Below are positions 38,758-46,693 of a stretch of 64,000 bases of DNA, piece by piece. The notes under the pieces are model-generated. The model made no database searches, was not told the DNA's origin, and was given only the letters and a program-made list of their open reading frames with translations. The stretch comes from Cyclobacterium marinum DSM 745 (GTDB taxonomy: Bacteria; Bacteroidota; Bacteroidia; Cytophagales; Cyclobacteriaceae). The position numbers and the translations under genes were made by a program. The stretch is from NCBI RefSeq assembly GCF_000222485.1, contig NC_015914.1, positions 2,304,501 through 2,368,500 of the forward strand, in the 5' to 3' direction. Position 1 is the first letter of the stretch, and every line of letters begins with the position of its first letter.

Positions 38758-39274
38758 AAAATAGGTATTTCTGGTTTTTGTGTAATAGTAATTTTAAATA
38801 TTTGCCATGATTCTTGCGCAGAGCATTATAATTTAACTTGTTATGTTTACAAGGCTGGGAAAAGGTTTTATTTGTATAAAATCTCTTGGGAATATACTGA
38901 AAATCAATCAATATCACTATTAATAATTACTTTTTAGTTGATTCTGAGATTTGGATAGTAGCTTATAAATTCAGCTATTAATAAGTAAGCTTTTTGGTAA
39001 AAAACAGTATTTCCCGATACAGGGATCTGGCATTAGGTCACAACTGCTGTACAAGATTTCATAGAGTATTTGTTTATAGATTGTAGGCTATTATAAGCAA
39101 GCCTGTATTCGGGATGTCTGATATTAATTTATGGTTCTCAGAATATTTACTATGTCATTTCCTTTGTAAAAAATTATACGCTAGGAAGGAGCTAAATATT
39201 TTTAAATTCAAAATGAACGACGAAACCCACCTTATAATTCGGGAATATCCGAAATACCGTTGTAATTTTGTGCC
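38758..39274. other. Intergenic region before the ABC-F gene
   Basis: This 517-bp gap between divergent genes contains small ORFs on both strands (about 60 codons) without any recognisable product. Near its right end are an inverted repeat (TTCGG at 39238, CCGAA ending 39253) and a TAATTTTG match to the -7 element at 39263-39270. The latter is so close to ATG 39275 that, if used, the transcript would be leaderless. I see no other structure. Confidence 0.5.
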
Positions 39275-41161
39275 ATGAATTACCTTTCAGTTGATACACT
39301 TAGCAAGTCCTTTGGAGAAAGAGTCTTGTTCTCAGAAATTTCCTTCGGAATCGCCCAAGGACAAAAAACCGCTTTAGTTGGAATAAATGGAGCAGGAAAA
39401 TCCACCTTGATGAAAATCATTATGGGGGAGGAAATTGCGGATGCAGGACAAGTGGTCATCAACCAGGAAATCAAAATGGCCTATGTACATCAAAACCCGG
39501 TTTTTGCCGGAGAGAAAAGCATTTATCAAACCATATTTGATGACCCTGACAATGAAATCATTCAAGTAATTCATGAGTACCAGGCCCTGATGCTTAAAGC
39601 AGAAGGAGGAGAAGATAACAGTGAAGCTCTCCAACCAATCTTCGAAAAGATGGATCGGTTGCAAGCCTGGGATTTTGAATACCAGATCAATGAAGTCTTA
39701 GGAAAACTTGGGCTTCATGATACGGGGCTTCAAGTGTCTGCACTCAGTGGAGGGCAGCGAAAAAGAGTAGCCATAGCCAGAGCTATTCTTCACTTCCCGG
39801 ACTTATTGCTTCTCGATGAACCCACCAACCACCTGGATTTGGAAACTATCGAATGGCTGGAAGAATACCTTTCCAAGTCTAACCTCTCACTTTTAATGGT
39901 GACGCACGATAGGTATTTTTTGGATAAGGTGACCAATAATATCCTAGAACTAGAAAATGGTGAATTGTATCGGTATGCAGGAAATTACAGTTATTTTTTA
40001 GAGAAAAAGGCAGAAAGAAAAGCCAATCAGGCCACAGAACAGGAAAAAGCCAAAAGTCTTTATAAAAAGGAACTTGATTGGATAAGAAGACAACCCAAAG
40101 CAAGAGGAACCAAAGCCAAATATAGGGTGGAAGCCTTCAATGATACCAAGGAGAAAGCTTTCAAAAAACAAGAGGAAAGAGACATCAGTCTGGAGGTAAC
40201 TGCTCAAAGACTTGGAAAGAAAATAGTGGAGATAGAGAAAATCCATAAATCGTATGGTGACCTAAAGCTGATCGAAGATTTTAGTTACACTTTTAAAAAG
40301 GGAGACAAGGTAGGGATAGTAGGCCCAAATGGAGCAGGGAAAACCACTTTTTTGAATATGCTCATTGGGAAAAATGATCCTGATAAGGGCTCCGTAACCA
40401 TCGGGCAAACCACCGCCTTTGGTTATTACAAGCAAGAGGAGGATAGCTTTGATGAAACCTTAAGGTTGATTGATATTGTAAAGGAAGTGGCAGAAGTAGT
40501 TACGGTAGCCGGAGGGGCAACTATCACCGTTAGCCAATTCTTGACTCAATTTGGTTTTCCACCCAAGCAACAACATACACACATTGCCAAGCTGAGTGGG
40601 GGAGAGAGAAGAAGGCTTCAATTGCTATTGATTTTAGTAAAGAGCCCCAATTTCCTTATTCTGGATGAGCCAACCAATGATTTAGATATTGTAACCCTCA
40701 ATACTCTTGAGGAGTTTTTGGATGTATTTCCGGGATGTTTGGTAATTGTTTCCCATGATAGGTATTTCATGGATCGGCTAGTTGACCACCTCTTTGTTTT
40801 TGAAGGGAATGGGCAGATCAGTGATTTTCCGGGAAATTATACAGACCTAAGGGAAAAACAAAAGGCGGCTAAAGCTGAGGCACCTAAGCAGGGGGCAGAA
40901 AAAAAGCCTGTTGCAGCGAAAACATCAGAAAAGGAAAGCACCAAAGCTACTTTTAAAGAAAAGAAGGAGTTTGAGGAAATTTCGGCAACGCTAGAGCAAT
41001 TGACGGCAAAAAAAGACACTTATATTCAAAAGATCAATCAAGGGACTGAGAATCACGAGGAACTTATGGAATGGTCAATTGAAATAGAAGGCTTGGACGA
41101 AAAAATAGAAGCTTTGGAGATGAGATGGCTGGAACTTAGTGAACTTGACGGAATTTCCTGA
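39275..41161 (+). CDS. ABC-F family ATPase (ribosome-associated or antibiotic resistance-like)
   Basis: The 628-residue soluble protein has two ABC domains and no membrane spans. Domain 1 has Walker A GINGAGKSTLM, signature LSGGQRKRVAIARA and Walker B LLLLDEPTNHLDLET; domain 2 has GPNGAGKTTFL, LSGGERRRLQLL and FLILDEPTNDLDIVT. An interdomain linker (about 240-300) and a C-terminal coiled-coil (about 545-620) fit the Uup subgroup. ABC-F proteins act on the ribosome or replication forks; the specific role is not determined. Confidence 0.93.
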   Translation: MNYLSVDTLSKSFGERVLFSEISFGIAQGQKTALVGINGAGKSTLMKIIMGEEIADAGQVVINQEIKMAYVHQNPVFAGEKSIYQTIFDDPDNEIIQVIHEYQALMLKAEGGEDNSEALQPIFEKMDRLQAWDFEYQINEVLGKLGLHDTGLQVSALSGGQRKRVAIARAILHFPDLLLLDEPTNHLDLETIEWLEEYLSKSNLSLLMVTHDRYFLDKVTNNILELENGELYRYAGNYSYFLEKKAERKANQATEQEKAKSLYKKELDWIRRQPKARGTKAKYRVEAFNDTKEKAFKKQEERDISLEVTAQRLGKKIVEIEKIHKSYGDLKLIEDFSYTFKKGDKVGIVGPNGAGKTTFLNMLIGKNDPDKGSVTIGQTTAFGYYKQEEDSFDETLRLIDIVKEVAEVVTVAGGATITVSQFLTQFGFPPKQQHTHIAKLSGGERRRLQLLLILVKSPNFLILDEPTNDLDIVTLNTLEEFLDVFPGCLVIVSHDRYFMDRLVDHLFVFEGNGQISDFPGNYTDLREKQKAAKAEAPKQGAEKKPVAAKTSEKESTKATFKEKKEFEEISATLEQLTAKKDTYIQKINQGTENHEELMEWSIEIEGLDEKIEALEMRWLELSELDGIS

Positions 41162-41203
41162 TTGATTGGCAAATTGGTAAGCTTGCGGTTTCAATGAGAG
41201 TCG

Positions 41204-42064
41204 CTAGAGTTTTTCCAAGACTGAAACAATTAACTTGTCAACGACCCCACTAGGATCTGCAGAGAATTTTCCGGAGATGCGATTGGCAACAATGGCATTC
41301 ATGCTAAGGACTTCATGGCCCAGCATTTTACCCATGGCATAATAACCTGCAGTTTCCATTTCAAAATTGGTAAAGGCTTCATTTTGAAATGGATGCTTCC
41401 CTAATAAATCGAAGATTTCAGGTATTCGAGGCTTTAATCTTACTTCTCTGCCCTGAGGGCCAAAGAATCCCGGGCAAGTAACAGTGATACCTGAAGGAAG
41501 GTCTTTACCTATTTTCTTTAGAAGCGCTTCAGATCCACTAACGCAATAAGGCTTAAATGGTAATCCCAGCCGCAATTGAACTTCATCGGCGATTTGCTGC
41601 TCGATATCGGTTTGAGGGATGGAATAAAAAGCCATTAAGGTATCTAAGCCTACGGCTTTTGAGCTGGCAAGAATACTCCCTTCCGGTAAGGTGCTTTGCA
41701 TGCTTCCGGATGTACCAATTCTTACAATATTTAGCTTTTTTTGGCTAGAATTGGGTAGGCGAGAATTAAAATCCACATTAAATAAGGCATCCAACTCCGT
41801 CATAAAGATTTCAACATTGTCAGTTCCCATGCCGGTACTGATTACGCTGACTCTTTTATTTTTGTACCAGCCGGTATGGGTGACAAATTCTCGGTGACTG
41901 ACTTGAAGATCGATGCGGTCAAAGTGAGAAGATACCTTTGCCACACGGTTTGGGTCTCCTACCGTAATGATCGTATCTGCCACCTGCCCCGGTTTGAGGC
42001 GGAGGTGGTAAATACTTCCATCAGGATTGATGATAAGTTCCGACTCAGGTATCGGACTTAGCAT
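41204..42064 (-). CDS. Nucleoside phosphorylase (uridine phosphorylase-like)
   Basis: This 286-residue member of the PNP/UDP family carries the phosphate-binding VGDPNRVAKV near residue 40, VISTGMGTDNVEIFM, IGTSGSMQSTLPEGS and the C-terminal nucleobase-site FEMETAGYYAMG. It cleaves uridine or a related nucleoside to base and ribose-1-phosphate in salvage. It starts inside the last codons of trhO, overlapping by 20 bp. Exact substrate is uncertain. Confidence 0.9.
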   Translation of the reverse strand: MLSPIPESELIINPDGSIYHLRLKPGQVADTIITVGDPNRVAKVSSHFDRIDLQVSHREFVTHTGWYKNKRVSVISTGMGTDNVEIFMTELDALFNVDFNSRLPNSSQKKLNIVRIGTSGSMQSTLPEGSILASSKAVGLDTLMAFYSIPQTDIEQQIADEVQLRLGLPFKPYCVSGSEALLKKIGKDLPSGITVTCPGFFGPQGREVRLKPRIPEIFDLLGKHPFQNEAFTNFEMETAGYYAMGKMLGHEVLSMNAIVANRISGKFSADPSGVVDKLIVSVLEKL

Positions 42065-43031
42065 GGAGGGTGGTTTTTATTTTATTTGCATTTGGCTTTT
42101 GGTACAACCCCTTGTATGGATTATAGCCATTGGTGTTTTTTTGGTAGTAACCGGTACCATTATAAGGTCTTTTCTGTGGGGAAGTCTTGCAGCTTTCTGA
42201 GCAAGCACCTTCCATTTCCCAACCACAAGACTCACAAATGGGAACATGAACATTGCACTCAGGGTTTGCACAGTTGACCATCCTGTCAGACAAGGTGCCG
42301 CAAACAAAACACTGTGAAACTGTTTTGGGGTTTACCTTATTTACATCCACAGCCAGCCTATTGTCAAATACATAGCATTTACCTTCGAAGTCTTCTCCGC
42401 CGGCTTCCATTCCATATTTGATAATTCCCCCGTGAAGCTGATATACATCTTCAAAACCTTGCTCTAACAAGAAAGCTGATGCCTTCTCACATTTGATTCC
42501 CCCGGTACAGTAGGTAAGTACTTTTTTGTTTTTGAGGTGTTCCAGTTCTTTTACTTTTTCGGGAAAATCCCGAAAATTGTCAATGTCCAGTCGTACAGCA
42601 TTCTTAAAATGACCTAACTCATGCTCGTAATTTGATCGAACATCTAAAATAACTACATCTTCTTGGTCTTTTAAGGCCTTAAAAGCTGCAGGTTCTAGGT
42701 GCTTTCCTGTCTTTTCTCTGGGGTTAAGGTGTCGTAGGCCTGAGTGAACTATTTCTTCCTTGGCGCGAACATTGATTTTTGCAAAAGCATGTTCGTTGTG
42801 CTCATCAATTTTGAATTCCGTGTCGGCAAATCGAGGGTCGGCTTTTACATAGGCCATGTACTTTTCACAGTCTTCCTTCAAACCTGAAACTGTTCCATTT
42901 AGACCTTCAGAAGAAATGATAATGCGTCCCCTTATATTGTTTTCAACACAAAATAAGTGGTGTTCTTCACGGTATGCTTCCAAATCCTCGATTTGGGCAT
43001 AGCAGTAATACAATAAAATGTTGTAATCCAT
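42045..43031 (-). CDS. trhO: tRNA uridine(34) 5-hydroxylase (TrhO/YceA family)
   Basis: A 328-residue rhodanese-type protein with the TrhO N-terminal domain (IRGRIIISSEGLNGTVSG), a rhodanese domain with active Cys in KVLTYCTGGIKCEKASAFL, and cysteine-rich C-terminus (CFVCGTLSDRMVNCANPEC and ICESCGWEMEGACSESC). TrhO hydroxylates uridine 34 of tRNA using oxygen. The protein ends with a polar tail, NGTGYYQKNTNGYNPYKG, longer than usual. It overlaps the nucleoside phosphorylase gene, implying joint translation. Confidence 0.92.
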   Translation of the reverse strand: MDYNILLYYCYAQIEDLEAYREEHHLFCVENNIRGRIIISSEGLNGTVSGLKEDCEKYMAYVKADPRFADTEFKIDEHNEHAFAKINVRAKEEIVHSGLRHLNPREKTGKHLEPAAFKALKDQEDVVILDVRSNYEHELGHFKNAVRLDIDNFRDFPEKVKELEHLKNKKVLTYCTGGIKCEKASAFLLEQGFEDVYQLHGGIIKYGMEAGGEDFEGKCYVFDNRLAVDVNKVNPKTVSQCFVCGTLSDRMVNCANPECNVHVPICESCGWEMEGACSESCKTSPQKRPYNGTGYYQKNTNGYNPYKGLYQKPNANKIKTTLHAKSDT

Positions 43032-43084
43032 AACTTAAGCCCTGTTTCCGACAGGGTGTTACTTGTTTAATAAAAGAAATAAAT

Positions 43085-43723
43085 TTATTTATCTATCACT
43101 TGTGCCGGGTTTCCAAACACAGTTTGTTTGGCTTCAATATCCGCTATGACTACGGAACCTGCACCTATTCTGGCATTCTTACCTATTTTAACTCCTGAGA
43201 CAATGGTCACACCAGAGCCTATAAATACTCCATTTTCTATGGTCACACCGGAGTTAATCACAGCTCCTGCACCTACTTGTACAAAATCACCTATTTTGGC
43301 TTGATGCTCTATGGTTGCATTGGTATGTAAAATACAGTGGTTCCCAATTTCTGCCCCTGCACCTATTGTTACTTTAGCATTGATAAAATTACCATGACCA
43401 ATGCCTGCATCAGTAGAAATATAAGCCAACCTGTGAAGCGCATTTACAGGCTGCACTTTCCTTCTTTCATTGAGTAGTTTTACCAAACTTTCTCTGTACT
43501 TAGGATCATCTACAGCAACAAATGCTTCACATTTTTTTCCGATAAGTTTAAGAAAGCCGTCGTCTTCCAGCTTTCCAAGAATGGCAACATTGTTAATTTC
43601 TTTTTGGTGAAGGCTCGCATCATCATCCAAAAAACCATAGACTACAGCATCATGACTATTGAAAATTTCTAATGCAGGATGTGCAATTCCCTTGGCACCG
43701 AAGATAATGATTGGTTTTTCCAT
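43085..43723 (-). CDS. NeuD/PglD-like sugar O- or N-acetyltransferase
   Basis: The 212-residue protein has an N-terminal Rossmann-like subdomain (PIIIFGAKGIAHPALEIF) and a left-handed beta-helix of hexapeptide repeats from about residue 105 (GIGHGNFINAKVTIGAGAEIG, HCILHTNATIEHQAKIGDFV). The histidine-containing HTNATIEH motif matches the NeuD/PglD catalytic region. It presumably acetylates an amino- or nonulosonate sugar nucleotide; which one is unclear. No partner sugar-biosynthesis genes are nearby except wecE at 17.6 kb. Confidence 0.83.
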   Translation of the reverse strand: MEKPIIIFGAKGIAHPALEIFNSHDAVVYGFLDDDASLHQKEINNVAILGKLEDDGFLKLIGKKCEAFVAVDDPKYRESLVKLLNERRKVQPVNALHRLAYISTDAGIGHGNFINAKVTIGAGAEIGNHCILHTNATIEHQAKIGDFVQVGAGAVINSGVTIENGVFIGSGVTIVSGVKIGKNARIGAGSVVIADIEAKQTVFGNPAQVIDK

Positions 43724-43776
43724 AATATAGTTTTAGAAGTACAAAATTAATGGAAATTACCAACCTATGCAAAAGA

Positions 43777-45081
43777 TCATTTTAAATTGGGTCTAAGTAG
43801 GTTTTGGCCTATTTTACAATGCAAACACATGCGTTTGGAACAATACTGATGGTAGAGTCCAAGCATGCCTTGGCTGTCATAGGCATTAAGGGCCGGCCAG
43901 CCCACAGCTTGATAAATTTGAATTATGCTGTTGTTTTCTGCGGAAATTTCCTGGAGTAGATTAAAGCATTTTTCTTGCCAGACTGAGAGGTCTGCAAATC
44001 TCCCGTAGGCATACCAAAGGGGCACTACATAATTGATAACCAAAAGTCCCAAGATGTTTTGGGTTAATTTTCCATGGGTAGCTTGGGTCTTTGGCTTACC
44101 AAAGTGATAATGCTTTTTCCAGTATTCACTAACAGTCAAGTCAAAGATGCGTGCAATGGATTGGCTGCTGTCCAATTCATGAAGTACCAAGTCGAAAAGA
44201 TGGGGACTTCGGTTAAGCAAGTCTGAAAGCTGTGCCAATCTAAGGGATGGAAAATTGCTAGGTCTCACCTTCATAAACTTCCATTCTGATGGGAAGAGAT
44301 TTCTTTTAAGAGAATATTTGTTTTGCAAATAACCATACTCTGCCTGTAAGCCCTTTTCATAGGTTTGGTCTAAATCTAAGGAAGGAGTGAACAAGCCGGC
44401 CTGACCGAAGATCAGCGCTTCTATTTGTTTGATATTGCCTGCATTCTTTTTAATCAGCCTATAAGGTAGGCTTTGTGCCAATTTTAGCATGGGGATGCTG
44501 TTGGTTTTAAAACCGAAAGAAAAAAATAGCCATTGATAGGCCGTTTCCTCCCAATCGTTTCCGTTTTCTTTTAATAGATCCAATACTTGGTCACTTTTGC
44601 TTTGGAGCCGTTCGACAAGGGCTTTTTCCAACATGGAAAATTTTAAAATTGAAGAAAGCTCAGGGAGGCTATCTGTACATAGAAGTTTTTTAGTGGAATT
44701 TTGTAGTCTTTGGTAATTCCTGATTACATCCAGCAATACTTTTCCTTCTAGAACCAAGGTGGGTATCACGGTCCCATCCTTTCTTTTCACATCCTCATCA
44801 TGTTGCCAAACTACATGTAGAATTACTGCATTATAGGCGTTGTCTGCGTCATGCTTATGGTTTTTCCAATCGGAAGTGCGAAGGTGTATTTCTATATGAC
44901 CAAAATGGCGGATGCCTCCTAGGGAAATTTCTGCTTCTTTGAAATCAGGACCTTCATGTTGGTTATGAAAACCAATTTTGTGAATAAGAATGGGGCTACC
45001 TCCTTCAGTTTCCAATGTATTTTTATCAAAATACTGGTATTTCCAAATAAGCTGAAGAAAATCCTCTTGAAAACGAAACAT
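43777..45081 (-). CDS. DUF2851 family protein
   Basis: A 434-residue soluble protein typical of Bacteroidota DUF2851: FRFQEDFLQLIWKYQYFD at the start, HKIGFHNQHEGPDFKEAEI, HFGHIEIHLRTSDWKNH, HVVWQHDEDV and the cysteine-containing C-terminus YCSKRMCLHCKIG. Its function is unknown. Conserved residues suggest a nucleotide-processing or nuclease fold, but I cannot confirm. The start is ATG 45081, fixed by a leader hairpin described separately. It is downstream of pyrF on the same strand. Confidence 0.85.
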   Translation of the reverse strand: MFRFQEDFLQLIWKYQYFDKNTLETEGGSPILIHKIGFHNQHEGPDFKEAEISLGGIRHFGHIEIHLRTSDWKNHKHDADNAYNAVILHVVWQHDEDVKRKDGTVIPTLVLEGKVLLDVIRNYQRLQNSTKKLLCTDSLPELSSILKFSMLEKALVERLQSKSDQVLDLLKENGNDWEETAYQWLFFSFGFKTNSIPMLKLAQSLPYRLIKKNAGNIKQIEALIFGQAGLFTPSLDLDQTYEKGLQAEYGYLQNKYSLKRNLFPSEWKFMKVRPSNFPSLRLAQLSDLLNRSPHLFDLVLHELDSSQSIARIFDLTVSEYWKKHYHFGKPKTQATHGKLTQNILGLLVINYVVPLWYAYGRFADLSVWQEKCFNLLQEISAENNSIIQIYQAVGWPALNAYDSQGMLGLYHQYCSKRMCLHCKIGQNLLRPNLK

Positions 45082-45116
45082 AGGTTTATTTCATATCTCC
45101 TGTATGAAATTACCTA
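45079..45116 (-). promoter_or_regulatory. Leader hairpin with Shine-Dalgarno-like loop before DUF2851
   Basis: On the minus strand TAGGT-a-ATTTCATA pairs with TATGAAAT-aa-ACCTA around the 7-nt loop CAGGAGA. The loop holds a Shine-Dalgarno-like AGGAG, and the final A of ACCTA is the A of the ATG start (45081). Inside the right arm, ATGAAATAA would be a two-codon ORF directly after the AGGAG. The layout suggests control of translation start. Confidence 0.55.
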
Positions 45117-45153
45117 AAAATATAAAGAAATCGAAATAATCGGACTGAATAAT

Positions 45154-45972
45154 TTACTTACAGTAAATGTTCAGTTGCTGTGCCATAGCCTCTTGGAGGA
45201 GGATCGCTTCTTTTTTGGCAGCTTTACCAAAATCTTCGCCCGAGGAGGCATAAATAATTCCTCTTGATGAATTTACCAATAGGCCACATTGATTGTTCAT
45301 TCCAAACTTGGCTACTTCTTCCAAACTACCTCCTTGGGCACCGACTCCCGGAACAAGGAGAAAATGATCAGGAACCAACTTCCTTACTTCAGCAATAGAC
45401 TCACCCCTAGTGGCGCCTACCACATACATCATGTTTTCAGTGGTTCCCCAAGCTTTGCTTTTTTCTAAAACAGAAGCATATAGGGGTTGGTTGGATTGGT
45501 TTTTTATGACTTGAAAGTCTTTGCTGCCTTGGTTTGAAGTCAGGGCTAGAAGGATTACCCATTTCCCATCAAACTCTAAAAAAGGTCCCACACTGTCTTC
45601 TCCCATATAGGGAGCTACTGTGATGGCATCAAAATTCATTTGTTCAAAAAATGCCTTGGCATACAGGCGGGAGGTATTTCCAATATCTCCTCTTTTTGCG
45701 TCAGCTATGGTAAACGTATCTTTAGGAAGGTATTCCAATGTTTTGGCTAACGTTTCTAAACCTGCAGGACCCATTGCCTCATAGAATGCTAAATTAGGCT
45801 TGTAAGCCACAGCTTGATCTATGGTATGGTCGATAATTACCTTATTAAAGGTGAAAACAGGATCTTCTTCCTTTAGTAAGTGTTTTGGGATTCGTTGTAT
45901 GTCCGGGTCTAAGCCAACACATAAAAAGGAGGATTTTTTTTGTATTTGGGCAAAAATTTCTTGAGATGTCAT
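45154..45972 (-). CDS. pyrF: Orotidine 5'-phosphate decarboxylase (type 2)
   Basis: The 272-residue enzyme makes UMP, the last step of pyrimidine synthesis. The active-site motif [22 protein letters not shown] holds the Asp-Lys-Asp triad. [24 protein letters not shown] and [17 protein letters not shown] are also conserved. Sequence and length fit the longer type 2 subfamily rather than the short E. coli type. pyrD lies 3 kb away, also minus strand, with ftsK and lolA between. Confidence 0.95.
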   Translation of the reverse strand: MTSQEIFAQIQKKSSFLCVGLDPDIQRIPKHLLKEEDPVFTFNKVIIDHTIDQAVAYKPNLAFYEAMGPAGLETLAKTLEYLPKDTFTIADAKRGDIGNTSRLYAKAFFEQMNFDAITVAPYMGEDSVGPFLEFDGKWVILLALTSNQGSKDFQVIKNQSNQPLYASVLEKSKAWGTTENMMYVVGATRGESIAEVRKLVPDHFLLVPGVGAQGGSLEEVAKFGMNNQCGLLVNSSRGIIYASSGEDFGKAAKKEAILLQEAMAQQLNIYCK

Positions 45973-46018
45973 GGGGCAAATTTATAAAAAAGAGATGGGA
46001 AATATTAAATCCGAGAGA

Positions 46019-46675
46019 TTACCTCAAGTCAATTACCTCTACATCTTGATTTTCACTTACTTTAAATACAAAGTAATCATCCACAATCTTTACATTGGGA
46101 TTCAATTCTTTAAAAGTATATTTAAATGTTCCTCCTACATCATCTTTAATTTCCCAAGCCAATATTTCATTTTTAGCTTTATCGATATAAAGCTTGATTC
46201 GTTTAAATCTGGCATTGGCTTTATCAGAAGTCAGTAATATTTCATGTGCCGGAGTCCCATTGATTTCACTGCTACCAATTAGTTGAGAGGTGTATCCTTT
46301 CTTGTAAATGTTGTATACATTGGATGGTGTGAGTTCATCTACATCATCTTCAACATTGTTTATGGTGACCTCTTTGTATTTGGTAGATTTTATAAGCGTC
46401 CACACAGTTTTTCCGTTATTAAATATTTCTTGGTCATCAAGTGTAAGCCTGTATTTATTTCCTTTTACAGTTACATTTCCTGTGTTGGTTTGAATAAGTC
46501 CTTCATCTTCTGTAGAATAACTGTATTCAAAAAGCCCAGTGAAACCGTTAAGGCTTTTATAATTTTCGCTAACCTTAGAAAGTATTTCTACAGCTTTGGC
46601 ATCGCTTTGCGCAAATAAAGCAGTGGAAAAGCAGTGGAAAAGCAGAATTATGGTGATTATTTTTTTACTAAACAT
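46019..46675 (-). CDS. LolA-like outer-membrane lipoprotein carrier
   Basis: From ATG 46675 the product is 218 residues: a signal peptide (KKIITIILLFHCFSTALFAQ), then a beta-sheet domain with LSKVSENYKSLNGFTGLFEYSYS and TDEDGLI-type strands, NKYRLTLDDQEIFNNGKTVWTL and FKRIKLYIDKAKNEILAWEI, characteristic of LolA. It would carry lipoproteins across the periplasm to the outer membrane. An in-frame TTG at 46687 is the alternative start. The gene follows ftsK by 18 bp, an arrangement I recall as common in Bacteroidota. Confidence 0.83.
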   Translation of the reverse strand: MFSKKIITIILLFHCFSTALFAQSDAKAVEILSKVSENYKSLNGFTGLFEYSYSTEDEGLIQTNTGNVTVKGNKYRLTLDDQEIFNNGKTVWTLIKSTKYKEVTINNVEDDVDELTPSNVYNIYKKGYTSQLIGSSEINGTPAHEILLTSDKANARFKRIKLYIDKAKNEILAWEIKDDVGGTFKYTFKELNPNVKIVDDYFVFKVSENQDVEVIDLR

Positions 46676-46693
46676 TTTACAAATCAATATATT

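Noticed and set aside
37591..38937. Small ORFs around the propeller lipoprotein, including two of 60 to 67 codons near 38714-38937
   Set aside because: They overlap each other on opposite strands and show no coding features.
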